From Streptomyces rochei (GTDB lineage Bacteria; Actinomycetota; Actinomycetes; Streptomycetales; Streptomycetaceae), in contig MUMD01000106.1 of the NCBI GenBank assembly GCA_002155895.1, positions 1 through 45,096 of the forward strand: a stretch of DNA of 45,096 nt. Reading direction: 5' to 3'. The notes beneath the pieces are model-generated. The model did no database searches and had not been told where the DNA came from. It saw nothing but the letters and a program-made list of their open reading frames with translations. A program made the position numbers and the translations under genes. The first letter of the stretch is position 1; each line of letters opens with the position of its first letter. Below are positions 1 to 8,377 of this stretch, one piece after another.

Positions 1-2
1 AC

Positions 3-1385
3 CACCCCGACCGCCCCGACGGGGCCGGAACCTCCGGGCAAGGCGCTCCGTCCGCGCCCCACCCCGTGGACGAGTCGCGTCCGCTCCTGCGGATCGTGCT
101 CTTCGGCATCCAGCACGTCCTGGTCATGGCCGCCACCCCGGTCTCGGCGATGTTCCTGATGAGCGCCACGCTCGGCCTCGGCGCCGAGCTGACCGTCGAA
201 CTGCTCTCCGCCGCCTTCGTGCTGTCCGGGGTCGGATCGCTGATCCAGTCGCTCGGGCCCTGGAAGTTCGGGCCGCGGCTGCCCTTCGTGATGCTGCCGG
301 GCGGGGCGCCGCTCATCCTGTTCCTCTCGATCGCCGAGCAGCACGGGCTGCGCACCGCCACCGGCGCGGTGATCCTCACGGCGGCGTTCTACTTCGTCGT
401 GCTCCCGGTCTTCTCGCGGCTGCTGCGGTTCTTCCCCGCCCTCGTCATCGGGACGATGATCGTCATCGTCGGCGTCAACCTGGTGAAGGTCGGCGCGGTG
501 CTGGTCACCGGACAACCCGGCACGCCCGGCTTCGCCGATCCGCGCGACCTCGGTCTGGGCATGGCGACGATCGGGTTCACCGTCGCCTGCTACCTGCTCT
601 TCACCGGCATCCTGCGCCAACTCGCCGTGATGATGGGCCTGCTCGCGGGCACCGCCCTCGCCGGCGTGCTGGGCGCGATCGACGCCTCCGGCGCCGGGGG
701 CGGCGGGGTGTTCAGCCTGCCGGAGCCGATGCCGTTCGGTTCCCCCGTCTTCAACCTCGTGGCCGCGCTGCCGCTGATGCTCTACAGCCTGGCCTCCATG
801 GCCGAGGCGACCGGGCAGACCGTCATCAACGCCGAGGCCGTCGGCAAGGACATCGACGCCCGCACCGACGTGCCCAGGACCGTGCGCGGGGACGCCCTCA
901 CCTCGCTGCTGGGCGGATGCTTCGGCCTGCCCCTCATGGTGACCAGCGGGGAGAACATCGGCATCGTCCGGGTCACCGGCGTCCGCAGCCGGTTCGTCAC
1001 CGCCGCGGCCGGGGTCGTCCTCATCGTGATCGGGTTCCTCGCCCCCGTGAGCCGCGCGATCAGCGTCATCCCCTCGGCCGTCGTCGGCGGCACCGCCATG
1101 GTCGTCTTCGCCGTCATCACCGTGCTCGGCATCCAGATGCTGGGCCGCTCCGACCTCGACCGGCACACCAGCACCTTCATCTGCGCCGTCGCCCTGGCGC
1201 TGGGGCTGCTGCCGATCCTCGTTCCCGGGGTGTACGGCCACTTCCCGCCGAACGTCCGCATCCTCCTGGAGAGCGGTGTCGCCGTCGGCGCGTTCGTCGC
1301 CGCCGTCCTCAACATCCTCTTCCACCATGTCCGGCCGGGCGTCGCCGCACGCCTGACCACGGCCCGCACAGAAAGCGACCGATGA
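3..1385 (+). CDS. NCS2-family nucleobase:cation symporter (uracil/xanthine permease type), 5' partial
   Basis: This is an integral membrane permease of the nucleobase:cation symporter-2 family, expected to import a purine or pyrimidine with a cation. About 12 hydrophobic segments are visible, and the N-terminal HPVDE...LFGIQHVLVM block and the later ATGQTVINAEAVGKD block are typical of the family. The frame is open to the left edge. The GTG at 66 has no Shine-Dalgarno sequence and falls inside the conserved HPVDE motif, so the true start is almost certainly upstream of the window. The stop overlaps the next ATG (ATGA), which suggests an operon with the amidohydrolase and so uptake of that enzyme's substrate. 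The exact nucleobase cannot be read from sequence. Confidence 0.88.
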   Translation, partial: HPDRPDGAGTSGQGAPSAPHPVDESRPLLRIVLFGIQHVLVMAATPVSAMFLMSATLGLGAELTVELLSAAFVLSGVGSLIQSLGPWKFGPRLPFVMLPGGAPLILFLSIAEQHGLRTATGAVILTAAFYFVVLPVFSRLLRFFPALVIGTMIVIVGVNLVKVGAVLVTGQPGTPGFADPRDLGLGMATIGFTVACYLLFTGILRQLAVMMGLLAGTALAGVLGAIDASGAGGGGVFSLPEPMPFGSPVFNLVAALPLMLYSLASMAEATGQTVINAEAVGKDIDARTDVPRTVRGDALTSLLGGCFGLPLMVTSGENIGIVRVTGVRSRFVTAAAGVVLIVIGFLAPVSRAISVIPSAVVGGTAMVVFAVITVLGIQMLGRSDLDRHTSTFICAVALALGLLPILVPGVYGHFPPNVRILLESGVAVGAFVAAVLNILFHHVRPGVAARLTTARTESDR

Positions 1386-2830
1386 ACCAGTCACCGCCCG
1401 CACCCGACCCACGGACCGAACTCGGCCTGCTGACCGCCCCCGGCCCGCTCCTGCTCGAGCCGGACAAGGTCCTGCTCCCCGAGGGCCCCGTCGACGGCTG
1501 GGCCGTCGTGGTCCGCGACGGCCGGTTCGAGTCGGTCGCGCCCGCCGCAGCCGTGCGGCGCGCCCACCCGGGGCTGCGGGCGGTGCGGCTGCCCGGCCGG
1601 CTGCTGATGCCCGGTTTCGTGGACGCACACCACCACCTCACCCAGAGCTTCGGCGCCGCGCTCGCCTTCGGGGAACCCTCGGAGATCTTCCGCCGGGTCT
1701 GGGTACCGCTGGAGGGCTCGCTGGACGAGGAGTCCGCGTACACCGCGGCCAAGCTGGCCGCGCTGGAGGCGCTGCGCGGGGGTTTCACCACCGTCACCGA
1801 CGCCGGGACCCGCGCCGACGTGGACGTGGAGGTGGTCGCCGCCGCCGCGCGGGACGCCGGGATCCGCTGTGTGCTCGGACTCGTCTGCAACGACGCCGAC
1901 GACGACGCTGCCGGCGGCGACGGCCGTCCGGACGTCGTGGAGCGGGCCGAGAAGCACCTCGCCCGCTACGACGGCGACCCGCTGGTGTGGGCTTCCCTGG
2001 CCGTCTCCATCCCCGAGGCGGCCACCGAGGGCACCCTGCGTGCCACCGCCCGGCTGGCCGCCGAGGCCGGAGCCGTCGTACAGATCCACGTCAACGAGCA
2101 CCTGGCGGGCGTGGAACGCTCCCTGGTGCGGCACGGGCTGCGGCCCCTGGAGCACCTGCACGCGGTCGGCGCCCTCGGCCCGCAGCTGCTCGCCGCGCAC
2201 GCCACGCTCCTCACGCCGCGCGAGCTGACCCTGCTGGCCGACACCGGGACCGCCGTCAGCTACAACCCGGTGGCCAGTGCCTGGAAGGGCAACGCGGTGG
2301 CGCCGGCCACGGCGATGGCCGAGCGCGGCATCCGCTTCGGGCTCGGCACCGACGGCACCCGCGGCGACGGCTTCCGGCTGGCCGAGGCCGCCGAGTTCGC
2401 CCAGCGGCTGGCGTACGGGCTGGCCGGCGGGGACTCCTCGTGCGGCGCCGGCTGGACCTGGCTGGAGCACGCCACCCGGGGCGGTGCGGACGCCGTCGGC
2501 CTGGGCGCCCTCACCGGTACCGTCGCCCCGGGCACGGCGGCCGACTTCCTCCTCGTGGACATCGACACCCCGGAGCTGGCGCTCTCCTGGGACCTGCCGT
2601 GGGAGCTGGTGCGCCGCGGCAACCGGGACCAGATCGCGGCCGTCTTCGTCGGAGGTCACCTGCGGCTGTGGCACGGCCGGCCGACCGACTGGGACGGCGC
2701 CGCGCTGGTGCGGCGCGCCGTCGAACTCGCCCGGGCCACCGTGGCACGGGCGGAGGTCGGCAGAGCGCATCCCACGTCCACGGCGGCGCGGGCACGGCAT
2801 CTGGAACGGGAACGGAGCACGGCACGGTGA
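1382..2830 (+). CDS. TRZ/ATZ-type amidohydrolase (nucleobase or related deaminase)
   Basis: A 482-aa metal-dependent amidohydrolase of the cytosine deaminase/TRZ/ATZ/8-oxoguanine deaminase group. Visible metal and catalytic motifs are PGFVDAHHHL (His 83-85), the QIHVNEH strand, LLAAHATLL and GLGTDGTRGDG. The last supplies the conserved Asp. A C-terminal beta-sandwich segment (GTVAPGTAADFLLVD) closes the composite domain. The ATG overlaps the permease stop by 4 nt, so the start is well fixed. Linkage to an NCS2 permease suggests deamination or ring hydrolysis of an imported heterocycle in the cytoplasm. Substrate specificity is not determinable here. Confidence 0.85.
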   Translation: MNQSPPAPDPRTELGLLTAPGPLLLEPDKVLLPEGPVDGWAVVVRDGRFESVAPAAAVRRAHPGLRAVRLPGRLLMPGFVDAHHHLTQSFGAALAFGEPSEIFRRVWVPLEGSLDEESAYTAAKLAALEALRGGFTTVTDAGTRADVDVEVVAAAARDAGIRCVLGLVCNDADDDAAGGDGRPDVVERAEKHLARYDGDPLVWASLAVSIPEAATEGTLRATARLAAEAGAVVQIHVNEHLAGVERSLVRHGLRPLEHLHAVGALGPQLLAAHATLLTPRELTLLADTGTAVSYNPVASAWKGNAVAPATAMAERGIRFGLGTDGTRGDGFRLAEAAEFAQRLAYGLAGGDSSCGAGWTWLEHATRGGADAVGLGALTGTVAPGTAADFLLVDIDTPELALSWDLPWELVRRGNRDQIAAVFVGGHLRLWHGRPTDWDGAALVRRAVELARATVARAEVGRAHPTSTAARARHLERERSTAR

Positions 2831-3537
2831 CCTGGGTGACATTGACGGTCCTCGCCGTCACGGTGGCCGTGGCGGCGTTCGTCCAGGGCAGCAGCGGGCT
2901 CGGTTTCGCGCTGATCGTCGCTCCGGTGGCCGGCATCGTCGATCCCGGCCTGGTCCCGGTGTTCGTCCTGGCGTCCATGATCCCGCTCAACCTGTACGTC
3001 GCCTGGCGGGAACGGGCGTCGCTGGACCTGCGCGGCGCGGGCTGGATCACGGGGGCGCGGCTCGCGGCGACCCCGGCCGGGCTGGCGGTGCTCTGGCTCA
3101 TCCCGGAACGCGGTCTCGGGGTGTTCGTCGGCGCGGCCACGGTGCTCGCGGCCGTCGTGAGCCTGGCCGCGCCCGCGTTCACCCCCGGCCGGGCCGCGTA
3201 CGTCGGCGCCGGAGCGGTGACCGGGCTGACCGAGACCGCGACCGGGGTCGGCGGGCCACCGCTGGCGCTGGTCTACCAGCACCGGCCGCCCGCCGAGCTG
3301 CGCTCCACCGTCGCCGCCTGCTTCCTGGTCGGGGAGGTGGCGTCGCTGGCCCTGCTGCTGGGAACCGGGAAGGCGCAGGCAGCGGAGGTGGGCGAGGCGG
3401 TGCTGCTGCTGCCGGCGATCGCCGTCGGCGCGTGGCTCAGCCGGCTGGTGCACCACCGCCTGGACGCCCGCCGCACGCGCCTGTTCGTCCTGGTCTTCGC
3501 GCTGGTCTCCGGACTGGTCCTGATGCTCGGCGTGTGA
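2827..3537 (+). CDS. TauE/SafE-family (DUF81) anion exporter-like membrane protein
   Basis: A 236-aa polytopic membrane protein with 7-8 hydrophobic segments and the family signature near the N-terminus (FVQGSSGLGFALIVAP), repeated in diverged form in the second half (TETATGVGGPPLALVY). TauE/SafE proteins are implicated in export or import of small sulfonates and organic anions. It starts at a GTG that overlaps the amidohydrolase stop (GTGA), so it is the third gene of the operon. A role in exporting a product of the amidohydrolase, or in co-uptake, is inference from context only. Confidence 0.82.
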   Translation: MTWVTLTVLAVTVAVAAFVQGSSGLGFALIVAPVAGIVDPGLVPVFVLASMIPLNLYVAWRERASLDLRGAGWITGARLAATPAGLAVLWLIPERGLGVFVGAATVLAAVVSLAAPAFTPGRAAYVGAGAVTGLTETATGVGGPPLALVYQHRPPAELRSTVAACFLVGEVASLALLLGTGKAQAAEVGEAVLLLPAIAVGAWLSRLVHHRLDARRTRLFVLVFALVSGLVLMLGV

Positions 3538-3586
3538 GGAGTCCGCACGGTCGGCCCTCGGCGACACGCGCCGCGCCCGGCGGCAC

Positions 3587-3712
3587 ACCCCGCGCCCGGC
3601 CGGGCGGTTCACGCTCGGGCCCGGACAATCCGCGCTCGGGCCCGGACGATTCGCGCTCGGGCCCAAGCAGTTCGCGCTCAGCCCTGGGCGGACCCCGCTC
3701 AGGCCCGGGCGG
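3587..3712. repeat. 21-bp tandem repeat, about 6 copies
   Basis: Five clear 21-bp units begin at 3608, 3629, 3650, 3671 and 3692. They share a core close to CGCTCGGGCCCGGACGA. A more diverged sixth unit lies at 3587-3607. The array fills the gap between convergent genes and runs into the last codons of the LacI gene. It lies where terminators would be expected, and its GGGCCC cores can form weak hairpins. Period and copies are directly visible; any function is unknown. Confidence 0.85.
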
Positions 3713-4736
3713 TTCGCAGCGACGACGCCCGGGCGATCACGCGCGGTTCCGGGGACACCGCCACCGACGGGGCGGTGTCCCCGCGCAGCCGTCCCAGCAG
3801 CAACTCCACCGCGTCGGACGCCGCCCGGTCCAGATGCAGGTCCACGGCCGTCAGGGGCGGCTCGCACGTGCGGGCCCGCAGGCCGTCGTAGCGGGTGACG
3901 ACCATGACGTCGTCCGGCACGGCGCGCCCGCTGTCCCGGACGGCCCGCACGGCACCGACCGCGAAGGCGTCGACCAGCGCGCAGACGGCGTCGATGCCGG
4001 GGTGTTCGGCGAGCAGGGCGGCGCAGCACTCGTACCCGGCCTGCTCACCGCCCGACTCCGGCACCCTCGCCACCACGGGCGTCCAGCCGTGCTCCTCGGC
4101 GCGCCGCTCGTAGGCGGCGACCGCGTCCACGGACGAGTGCCGGGAGCCGGCGCCCACCATCAGCGCCGGACGGACGGCGCCCTGCTCCCGCAGGTGTTCC
4201 AGCAGCAGGTCCGCGACCAGGCGGCCCCGCAGGTCGACGTAGGGGGTGTCCTCCTCGGGCGACACGGGACGGCCGAGCGCCACGTACGGCAGCCCGCGCT
4301 CGCGCAGTTGGGCGGCCGCCGCGTCCTCGATGTCCGGCTCGACCACGATGGCGCCGTCGATGTCCACGGAGTACAACGCCGAACCCGACTGCACCGGCGG
4401 CACGAGCACGAGCGCGTAGTCGTGGAGCAGGGCGCTCTCCGCCGCCGCGGCGGCGACCTCCATGTAGAACCCGAGCCGCGAGGGTCCGCCCGCCACCGCG
4501 AACGGCATCGAGGAGGCGAGCGCGATGGCCTTCGCCTGCCCGCGCCGCAGCCGCTGCGCCCGCAGATTGGGCCGGTACCCCAGCTCCGTCGCGACCTGCC
4601 GGATGCGTTCGCGCGTGCGGGGGTCGACCTTGCCGAGCCCGTTCAGGGCGTGCGACACGGTCGTGCGCGACACCCCGGCGGCGCGTGCGACATCCGTGAT
4701 CGTGGGCGGCCTCGGACCCGAGGCGGACGGAGCCAT
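3699..4736 (-). CDS. LacI-family transcriptional regulator
   Basis: A 345-aa repressor with an N-terminal LacI helix-turn-helix (ITDVARAAGVSRTTVSHALN, roughly residues 12-31), the hinge helix region, and a periplasmic-binding-protein-like effector domain. I chose the ATG at 4736 because GAGGGGTG lies about 8 nt upstream. An ATG 15 codons further upstream (4781) lacks a good ribosome site. The C-terminal codons lie inside the 21-bp tandem repeat, so the last residues may vary between strains. No sugar-utilisation gene adjoins it, so the effector and targets are unknown. A hairpin or operator-like inverted repeat lies at 4798-4812. Confidence 0.88.
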   Translation of the reverse strand: MAPSASGPRPPTITDVARAAGVSRTTVSHALNGLGKVDPRTRERIRQVATELGYRPNLRAQRLRRGQAKAIALASSMPFAVAGGPSRLGFYMEVAAAAAESALLHDYALVLVPPVQSGSALYSVDIDGAIVVEPDIEDAAAAQLRERGLPYVALGRPVSPEEDTPYVDLRGRLVADLLLEHLREQGAVRPALMVGAGSRHSSVDAVAAYERRAEEHGWTPVVARVPESGGEQAGYECCAALLAEHPGIDAVCALVDAFAVGAVRAVRDSGRAVPDDVMVVTRYDGLRARTCEPPLTAVDLHLDRAASDAVELLLGRLRGDTAPSVAVSPEPRVIARASSLRTARA

Positions 4737-4797
4737 GCGGAACGGACACCCCTCATCGGTGGTTGCGGCTGACCCAGCCATCTTCGCCGATCAGCCT

Positions 4798-4812
4798 ACG
4801 ACCACCGGTCGT
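4798..4812. promoter_or_regulatory. Inverted repeat between lacI-type gene and phzF-like gene
   Basis: ACGACC-ACC-GGTCGT is a perfect 6-bp inverted repeat, 62 bp upstream of the LacI-family start and 50 bp downstream of the PhzF-like stop. It could be an autoregulatory operator or a weak hairpin ending the PhzF-like transcript. The sequence does not decide between them. Confidence 0.35.
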
Positions 4813-4861
4813 GGGCAGCCGCCCGGCAACGACGTCGTACGCCTCGGTCCGGGCACGGTCC

Positions 4862-5731
4862 TCAGACGGCGATCGCGGCTCCGGTGACGCGCACCCGCGG
4901 GTCGCCGGGGCGCAGGTCCACCTCCAGCAGGGACGGGCGGCCCATGTCGTGGCCCTGGTGGAGCGTGAGCCTCGCGTCGTCCGGGACGAGGGCCAGAGCG
5001 CGGGCGTAGGCGCCGAACGCCGCGGCCGCCGCACCCGTCGCGGCGTCCTCGACCACACCCCCGACCGGGAACGGGTCACGCACGTGGAAGACGGCCGGGC
5101 CCTCGCGCCACACCAGCTGAACGGTCGTCAGGTCGAGCCGCTCCATCAACCGCAGCAACCGGTCGAAGTCGTAGTCCAGTCGGGCCAGCCGCTCGCGGGT
5201 GCCGGCGGCCAGCACCAGGTGGCGCACGCCCGCGAAGGCGATCCTCGGCGGCAGGGCGGCGTCGAGTTCCTCCGCCTGCCAGCCGAGCGCCGCCAGGGCC
5301 TCCGTCACGTCGGCGGGGTCGGCGTCCTCCACGCGGGGCGCGACGCTGGTGAGGGTGGCCTTCAGGACGCCGTCCTGCTCCCGGACGGTCACCGGCACAT
5401 GGCCCGCGGAGGTGTGGAAGTCGAAGTCGCCCGTGCCGAGGCGCTCGCCCAGCGCCACCGCGGTGGCCACGGTGGCGTGACCGCAGAAGCCGACCTCCGC
5501 CTTCGGGCTGAAGAACCGCAGGGTGAACGAGCGCGCGTCCTCCGGGTCGGGTCCGCGGGTGACGAACGCGGACTCCGAGTAGCCGAGTTCGGCGGCGATC
5601 GCCACCATGTCGGCGTCGTCGAGGGCGGCGGCGTCCAGGACGACACCGGCTCCGTTGCCACCGCTCGGGCTGGTGGAGAAGGCGGTGTAGTGCAGCACCT
5701 CGGTGGTCCCCGCCGACTGCGACATGGTCAT
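4862..5731 (-). CDS. PhzF-family isomerase/epimerase-like protein
   Basis: A 289-aa protein of the PhzF (diaminopimelate-epimerase-like) fold. The first half carries GNGAGVVLDAAAL and the catalytic-Glu motif GYSESAFV. Next come FFSPKAEVGFCGHATVATA, and in the second half DPFPVGGVVEDAATGAAAAA, all family signatures. The start at 5731 has AGGAG 9 nt upstream; a second ATG lies two codons in. Most members outside phenazine clusters have unassigned substrates, and no phenazine genes are present here. It is transcribed towards the LacI-family gene and diverges from the MFS gene. Confidence 0.87.
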   Translation of the reverse strand: MTMSQSAGTTEVLHYTAFSTSPSGGNGAGVVLDAAALDDADMVAIAAELGYSESAFVTRGPDPEDARSFTLRFFSPKAEVGFCGHATVATAVALGERLGTGDFDFHTSAGHVPVTVREQDGVLKATLTSVAPRVEDADPADVTEALAALGWQAEELDAALPPRIAFAGVRHLVLAAGTRERLARLDYDFDRLLRLMERLDLTTVQLVWREGPAVFHVRDPFPVGGVVEDAATGAAAAAFGAYARALALVPDDARLTLHQGHDMGRPSLLEVDLRPGDPRVRVTGAAIAV

Positions 5732-5902
5732 GGTCTCCGGCTCCTGCTCACCTGCCGCAGGATGGCTGCCGCAGGATGGTGGTGGGTGGGTGATCGTGCT
5801 GACGAAGCAGGTTCTCAGCGGAGACGGTCGTAGATCAAGGCGATACTCGCGCCTTCCGCCGTCGCTTCCGTGGAAGGCCCGATTCCGTCGCGGGCGGCGG
5901 GC

Positions 5903-5908
5903 TAGGGT
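5903..5908 (+). promoter_or_regulatory. Candidate -10 box for the leader ORF/MFS transcript
   Basis: TAGGGT matches the TANNNT -10 pattern of the principal sigma factor and lies about 30 nt upstream of the leader ORF start. No convincing -35 is present 17-18 bp upstream. It would give a leader of roughly 200 nt ahead of the MFS gene. Confidence 0.4.
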
Positions 5909-5938
5909 GTGGGGCACGTGACCCGGGAGGAGCGGAAC

Positions 5939-5965
5939 ATGGTCGGTCGTCCGAGCACGCGTTGA
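5939..5965 (+). CDS. 8-aa leader peptide ORF upstream of the MFS transporter
   Basis: ATG-to-TGA ORF encoding MVGRPSTR, with a strong Shine-Dalgarno sequence (GGGAGGAG) 6 nt upstream, better than that of most full genes in this window. The end of the ORF (5954-5961) is exactly complementary to 5993-6000, so a ribosome on the leader would alter the downstream RNA fold. Short leader peptides with attenuators are known upstream of drug-resistance genes in Gram-positive bacteria (for example mef- and cmlR-type efflux genes). No known arrest motif is recognisable, so the inducer is not predicted. Confidence 0.6.
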   Translation: MVGRPSTR

Positions 5966-6103
5966 CGTTCTGGGCCCTGAACGGCCCGTCATCGCGTGCT
6001 GCTCGTACCGCGCGGCACAGCGAGCCTTCCTCCTCCGCCGGCCGAACCTGAGGCGCGCCTTTTCGCGCGCCCGTCGGCGGGTCTCGTCTTCGGTCTTCCG
6101 AGG
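5953..6103 (+). promoter_or_regulatory. Attenuator-like leader region with alternative hairpins
   Basis: Four structures can be drawn in the 146-nt leader between the 8-aa ORF and the MFS start. (1) 5954-5961 pairs with 5993-6000 (8 bp), enclosing GGGCC/GGCCC at 5972-5976 and 5983-5987. (2) A competing GCTCG/CGAGC stem pairs 6001-6005 with 6021-6025. (3) GGCGCG/CGCGCC pairs 6052-6057 with 6066-6071. (4) CTTCGG-TCTT-CCGAGG at 6088-6103 traps the first bases of the MFS Shine-Dalgarno sequence (GAGGGG at 6100). No U-tract follows hairpin 3, so translational control is as likely as termination. Confidence 0.5.
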
Positions 6104-6111
6104 GGTTCCCC

Positions 6112-7467
6112 GTGCCGTCCTCGTACTCGTTCCCTTTCCATGCTTCCTCCGGTTCCTCCGGTTCCGGACCGCGCCCCGCGTCACGCCTGTGGCGCGACGG
6201 CGACTTCCGCAGGCTCTGGCTGGGCCAGACGTCCTCCCAGCTCGGTGAGCACACCACCCTGGTGATCCTGCCGCTCTTCGCCGTGCTGACCCTCGACGCC
6301 GACGCCGGCGGGCTGGGCGTCCTGCGCGCGGTGGGGCAGGCACCGATCCTGCTGCTGTCGCTGTTCGCCGGGGTCTGCGTGGACAGATGGCGAACCCGCA
6401 CGGTGATGGTCCTCACCGACGCGGGCCGGGCCCTGGCCCTGGGCGGCGCGGCCGTGGCCGCCCTGCTCGGCGCGCTCGGAATGCCCACCCTGCTGGTGGT
6501 GGCCTTCGCCGTCGGCGCCCTCTCCGTCTTCTTCGACGTCGCCTACCAGGCGTCGTTGGTGCGCCTGGTGCTCCGTGACCAGCTGGTGCGGGGCAACAGT
6601 GCGCTCGAGGGCAGCCGGTCCGCCGCGCAGATCGGCGGTCCCGCCCTCGGCGGCACGCTGGTGACCACGCTGTCGGCTCCGATCGCCGTCGCGTCGGGCA
6701 GCGTCTTCTTCGCCCTCTCGTTCCTGTCGATCAGGCGCATCCGCCGCCCCGAGACCGTCCCGGTGCGCGCCGACGGACCTCCCCTCGTCCGGCGGCGCGT
6801 TGGCGAGGGCGTCCGCTTCGTCGCGGGCGACACCTCGCTGCGGACCGTCTGCCTGGCCTCGGCCGCCTTCCAGTTCTCCCTCGCCGCGGTCATGACCGTC
6901 TATCTCCTGCACCTGCCGCGGGAGCTGCACCTGTCCGGCACCGCCGTGGGCCTGGCACTCGCCGCCACCGGGCCGGGCGCCCTCCTGGGCTCCTTGCTGG
7001 CCGCCCGGCTGCCCGGACGCTTCGGTCACGGGGTCGTCCTCGTCTGCGCGGCGACGATCGGTGACGGCGTCTTCCTGCTGGTGCCCGCGCTGCACGGTGG
7101 TTCCGCCGTGACGCTTCCCGCGCTCGTCGCGCTCAATCTGGTCTTCGGAGCCCTCACCCAACTCGTGAACGTCACCGTCATGGCCGTCCGGCAGGCCGCC
7201 ACCCCGGACGGGATGCAGGGGCGCGCCGCCGCGACGATCACCTTCGTCGGCATGGGACTCACTCCGCTGGGCTCGCTGCTCGGCGGTCTGCTCGCCGAGA
7301 CCCGGGGGACGCGCACCGGCCTGCTGGCCGCGGCCGCCGGCATGCTGCTGTCGCCGGCGCTGATGGCCCTGTCCCCGCTCGCCCGCCTGGGACGGACGCT
7401 GCCAGGCCCGCCGAAGGCTCCGGGCGGGGCGGGAGGGCGGCCGGGACCGGGGCGGCCCGAGAGCTGA
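6112..7467 (+). CDS. MFS efflux transporter (MefA/EntS-like)
   Basis: A 451-aa major facilitator protein. It begins with a short soluble stretch and LWRDGDFRRLWLGQTSSQLG, the N-terminal signature of the MefA/EntS-like MFS_3 subgroup. About 12 membrane segments follow, with the loop-2 motif DRWRTRTVMVLTDAGRA. The C-terminus is a Pro/Gly-rich cytoplasmic tail. The GTG start is set by GAGGGG 6-7 nt upstream. The long structured leader with its own translated mini-ORF suggests drug-inducible expression. Efflux of a ribosome-targeting antibiotic is a reasonable inference, but the substrate is unproven. Confidence 0.85.
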   Translation: MPSSYSFPFHASSGSSGSGPRPASRLWRDGDFRRLWLGQTSSQLGEHTTLVILPLFAVLTLDADAGGLGVLRAVGQAPILLLSLFAGVCVDRWRTRTVMVLTDAGRALALGGAAVAALLGALGMPTLLVVAFAVGALSVFFDVAYQASLVRLVLRDQLVRGNSALEGSRSAAQIGGPALGGTLVTTLSAPIAVASGSVFFALSFLSIRRIRRPETVPVRADGPPLVRRRVGEGVRFVAGDTSLRTVCLASAAFQFSLAAVMTVYLLHLPRELHLSGTAVGLALAATGPGALLGSLLAARLPGRFGHGVVLVCAATIGDGVFLLVPALHGGSAVTLPALVALNLVFGALTQLVNVTVMAVRQAATPDGMQGRAAATITFVGMGLTPLGSLLGGLLAETRGTRTGLLAAAAGMLLSPALMALSPLARLGRTLPGPPKAPGGAGGRPGPGRPES

Positions 7468-7589
7468 CGGCGGTGCGGCGATGAGTTCCGGGGGCGCGGC
7501 GGGTCCACAAGACAGGGACGGCCGTCGCACCGCCGCGAGAGGCGCATCGGGCCCGTCCCCGCCGACCGGCCGCGTTCGAGGAGGACGAC

Positions 7590-8165
7590 ATGACCGCCAC
7601 CTACACCTTCGACGTCTTCTCCAGCCTCGACGGCTACGGCGCCGCCGGGGGCGACTGGACCGGGTACTGGGGGAAGCAGGGTCCCGAACTGCTCGACCGG
7701 CGCCTGGCTCTCTACGAGCAGGACCAGCGGATGGTCTTCGGGGCACACACCTACCGCGCGTTCACACGGATGCTCGCCGCGAGCACCGAGGACTCGGACG
7801 TGCGCGATCCCTGGGTCACCCGGATGCGGAACCTGCCGGCGACCGTGGTGTCCACGACTCTCGAGGAGGCCCCCGACTGGCCGGACGCGACCGTCGTGAG
7901 CGGGGACGGCGTCGAGGTCGTCGCACGGCTCAAGGAGGAGTCCGCGGTCCCGTTGCGTTCGCACGGCAGCCTGTCGTTGAACCGGGCGCTGATGGCCGCC
8001 GGGCTCGTCGACCGCGTGCAGGTGACGCTCTTTCCCGTCATCACCGGCCGGACCGGTCTGGACCCGGTCTTCCGCGGGGCGGACGACTTCGACCTGGAGC
8101 TGATCGAGCACCGCACCCTCGACCGTCACGTCCAGGAGCTGATCTACCGGCCCACCCTCCACTGA
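7590..8165 (+). CDS. Dihydrofolate reductase/RibD C-terminal-fold protein
   Basis: A 191-aa protein of the DHFR/RibD-C superfamily, starting YTFDVFSSLDGYGA (the usual 'SLDG' nucleotide-binding strand). It ends with the family's L-x-D-x-x-Q-V-T-L-F-P-V-x-x-G block (LVDRVQVTLFPVITGRTGLD). GAGGAGG precedes the ATG by about 6 nt. These stand-alone proteins are common in actinomycetes, are presumed NADPH-dependent reductases, and mostly lack known substrates. It lies 122 bp after the MFS gene in the same direction and could be co-transcribed. A strong hairpin follows it. Confidence 0.85.
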   Translation: MTATYTFDVFSSLDGYGAAGGDWTGYWGKQGPELLDRRLALYEQDQRMVFGAHTYRAFTRMLAASTEDSDVRDPWVTRMRNLPATVVSTTLEEAPDWPDATVVSGDGVEVVARLKEESAVPLRSHGSLSLNRALMAAGLVDRVQVTLFPVITGRTGLDPVFRGADDFDLELIEHRTLDRHVQELIYRPTLH

Positions 8166-8205
8166 CGCGCGGGTGACGATTCGCACAACCCCGCCCCCGA
8201 CCGAG

Positions 8206-8235
8206 CAACTCACCTGCCCAGCAGGTGAGTTGTTT
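8206..8235 (+). terminator. Perfect 12-bp hairpin with T-rich tail
   Basis: CAACTCACCTGC (8206-8217), a CCA loop, then the exact complement at 8221-8232, followed by TTTGCTGTGT. Its position 40 bp after the DHFR-like gene and its strength fit an intrinsic terminator. Confidence 0.75.
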
Positions 8236-8377
8236 GCTGTGTCCCGTGTCACCCTCATGGTAGATCGGGGTAAAACGGACATGTCCCGAGTTCAACAATA
8301 GCCGGTTCGCACGTCGTGCAGAACACTCATAAGCGCTTCCAGTACGACAGTTCGGACCAAAGAGAGCATGCGCGGAC

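Noticed and set aside
2277..4772. An 831-codon open frame on the plus strand
   Set aside because: Its Arg/Gly/Ala-rich translation has no domain content and is antisense or out of frame to three genes with clear family motifs.
4862..5731. Phenazine biosynthesis gene phzF
   Set aside because: The fold family is right but no other phenazine gene is present, and most PhzF-like proteins have other, unknown roles.
5732..6343. A reading frame extending the PhzF-like gene about 200 codons upstream on the minus strand
   Set aside because: It is Arg-rich, crosses the divergent promoter and leader region, and a proper ribosome site precedes the ATG at 5731. It is a high-G+C artefact.
7481..8176. A 231-codon plus-strand frame overlapping the DHFR-like gene
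   Set aside because: It is in another frame of a gene with clear RibD/DHFR motifs and its translation is low-complexity.
8241..8377. Short ORF at about 8259 (14 codons) before the ketosynthase
   Set aside because: It has no ribosome site and no relation to the start of the downstream gene.
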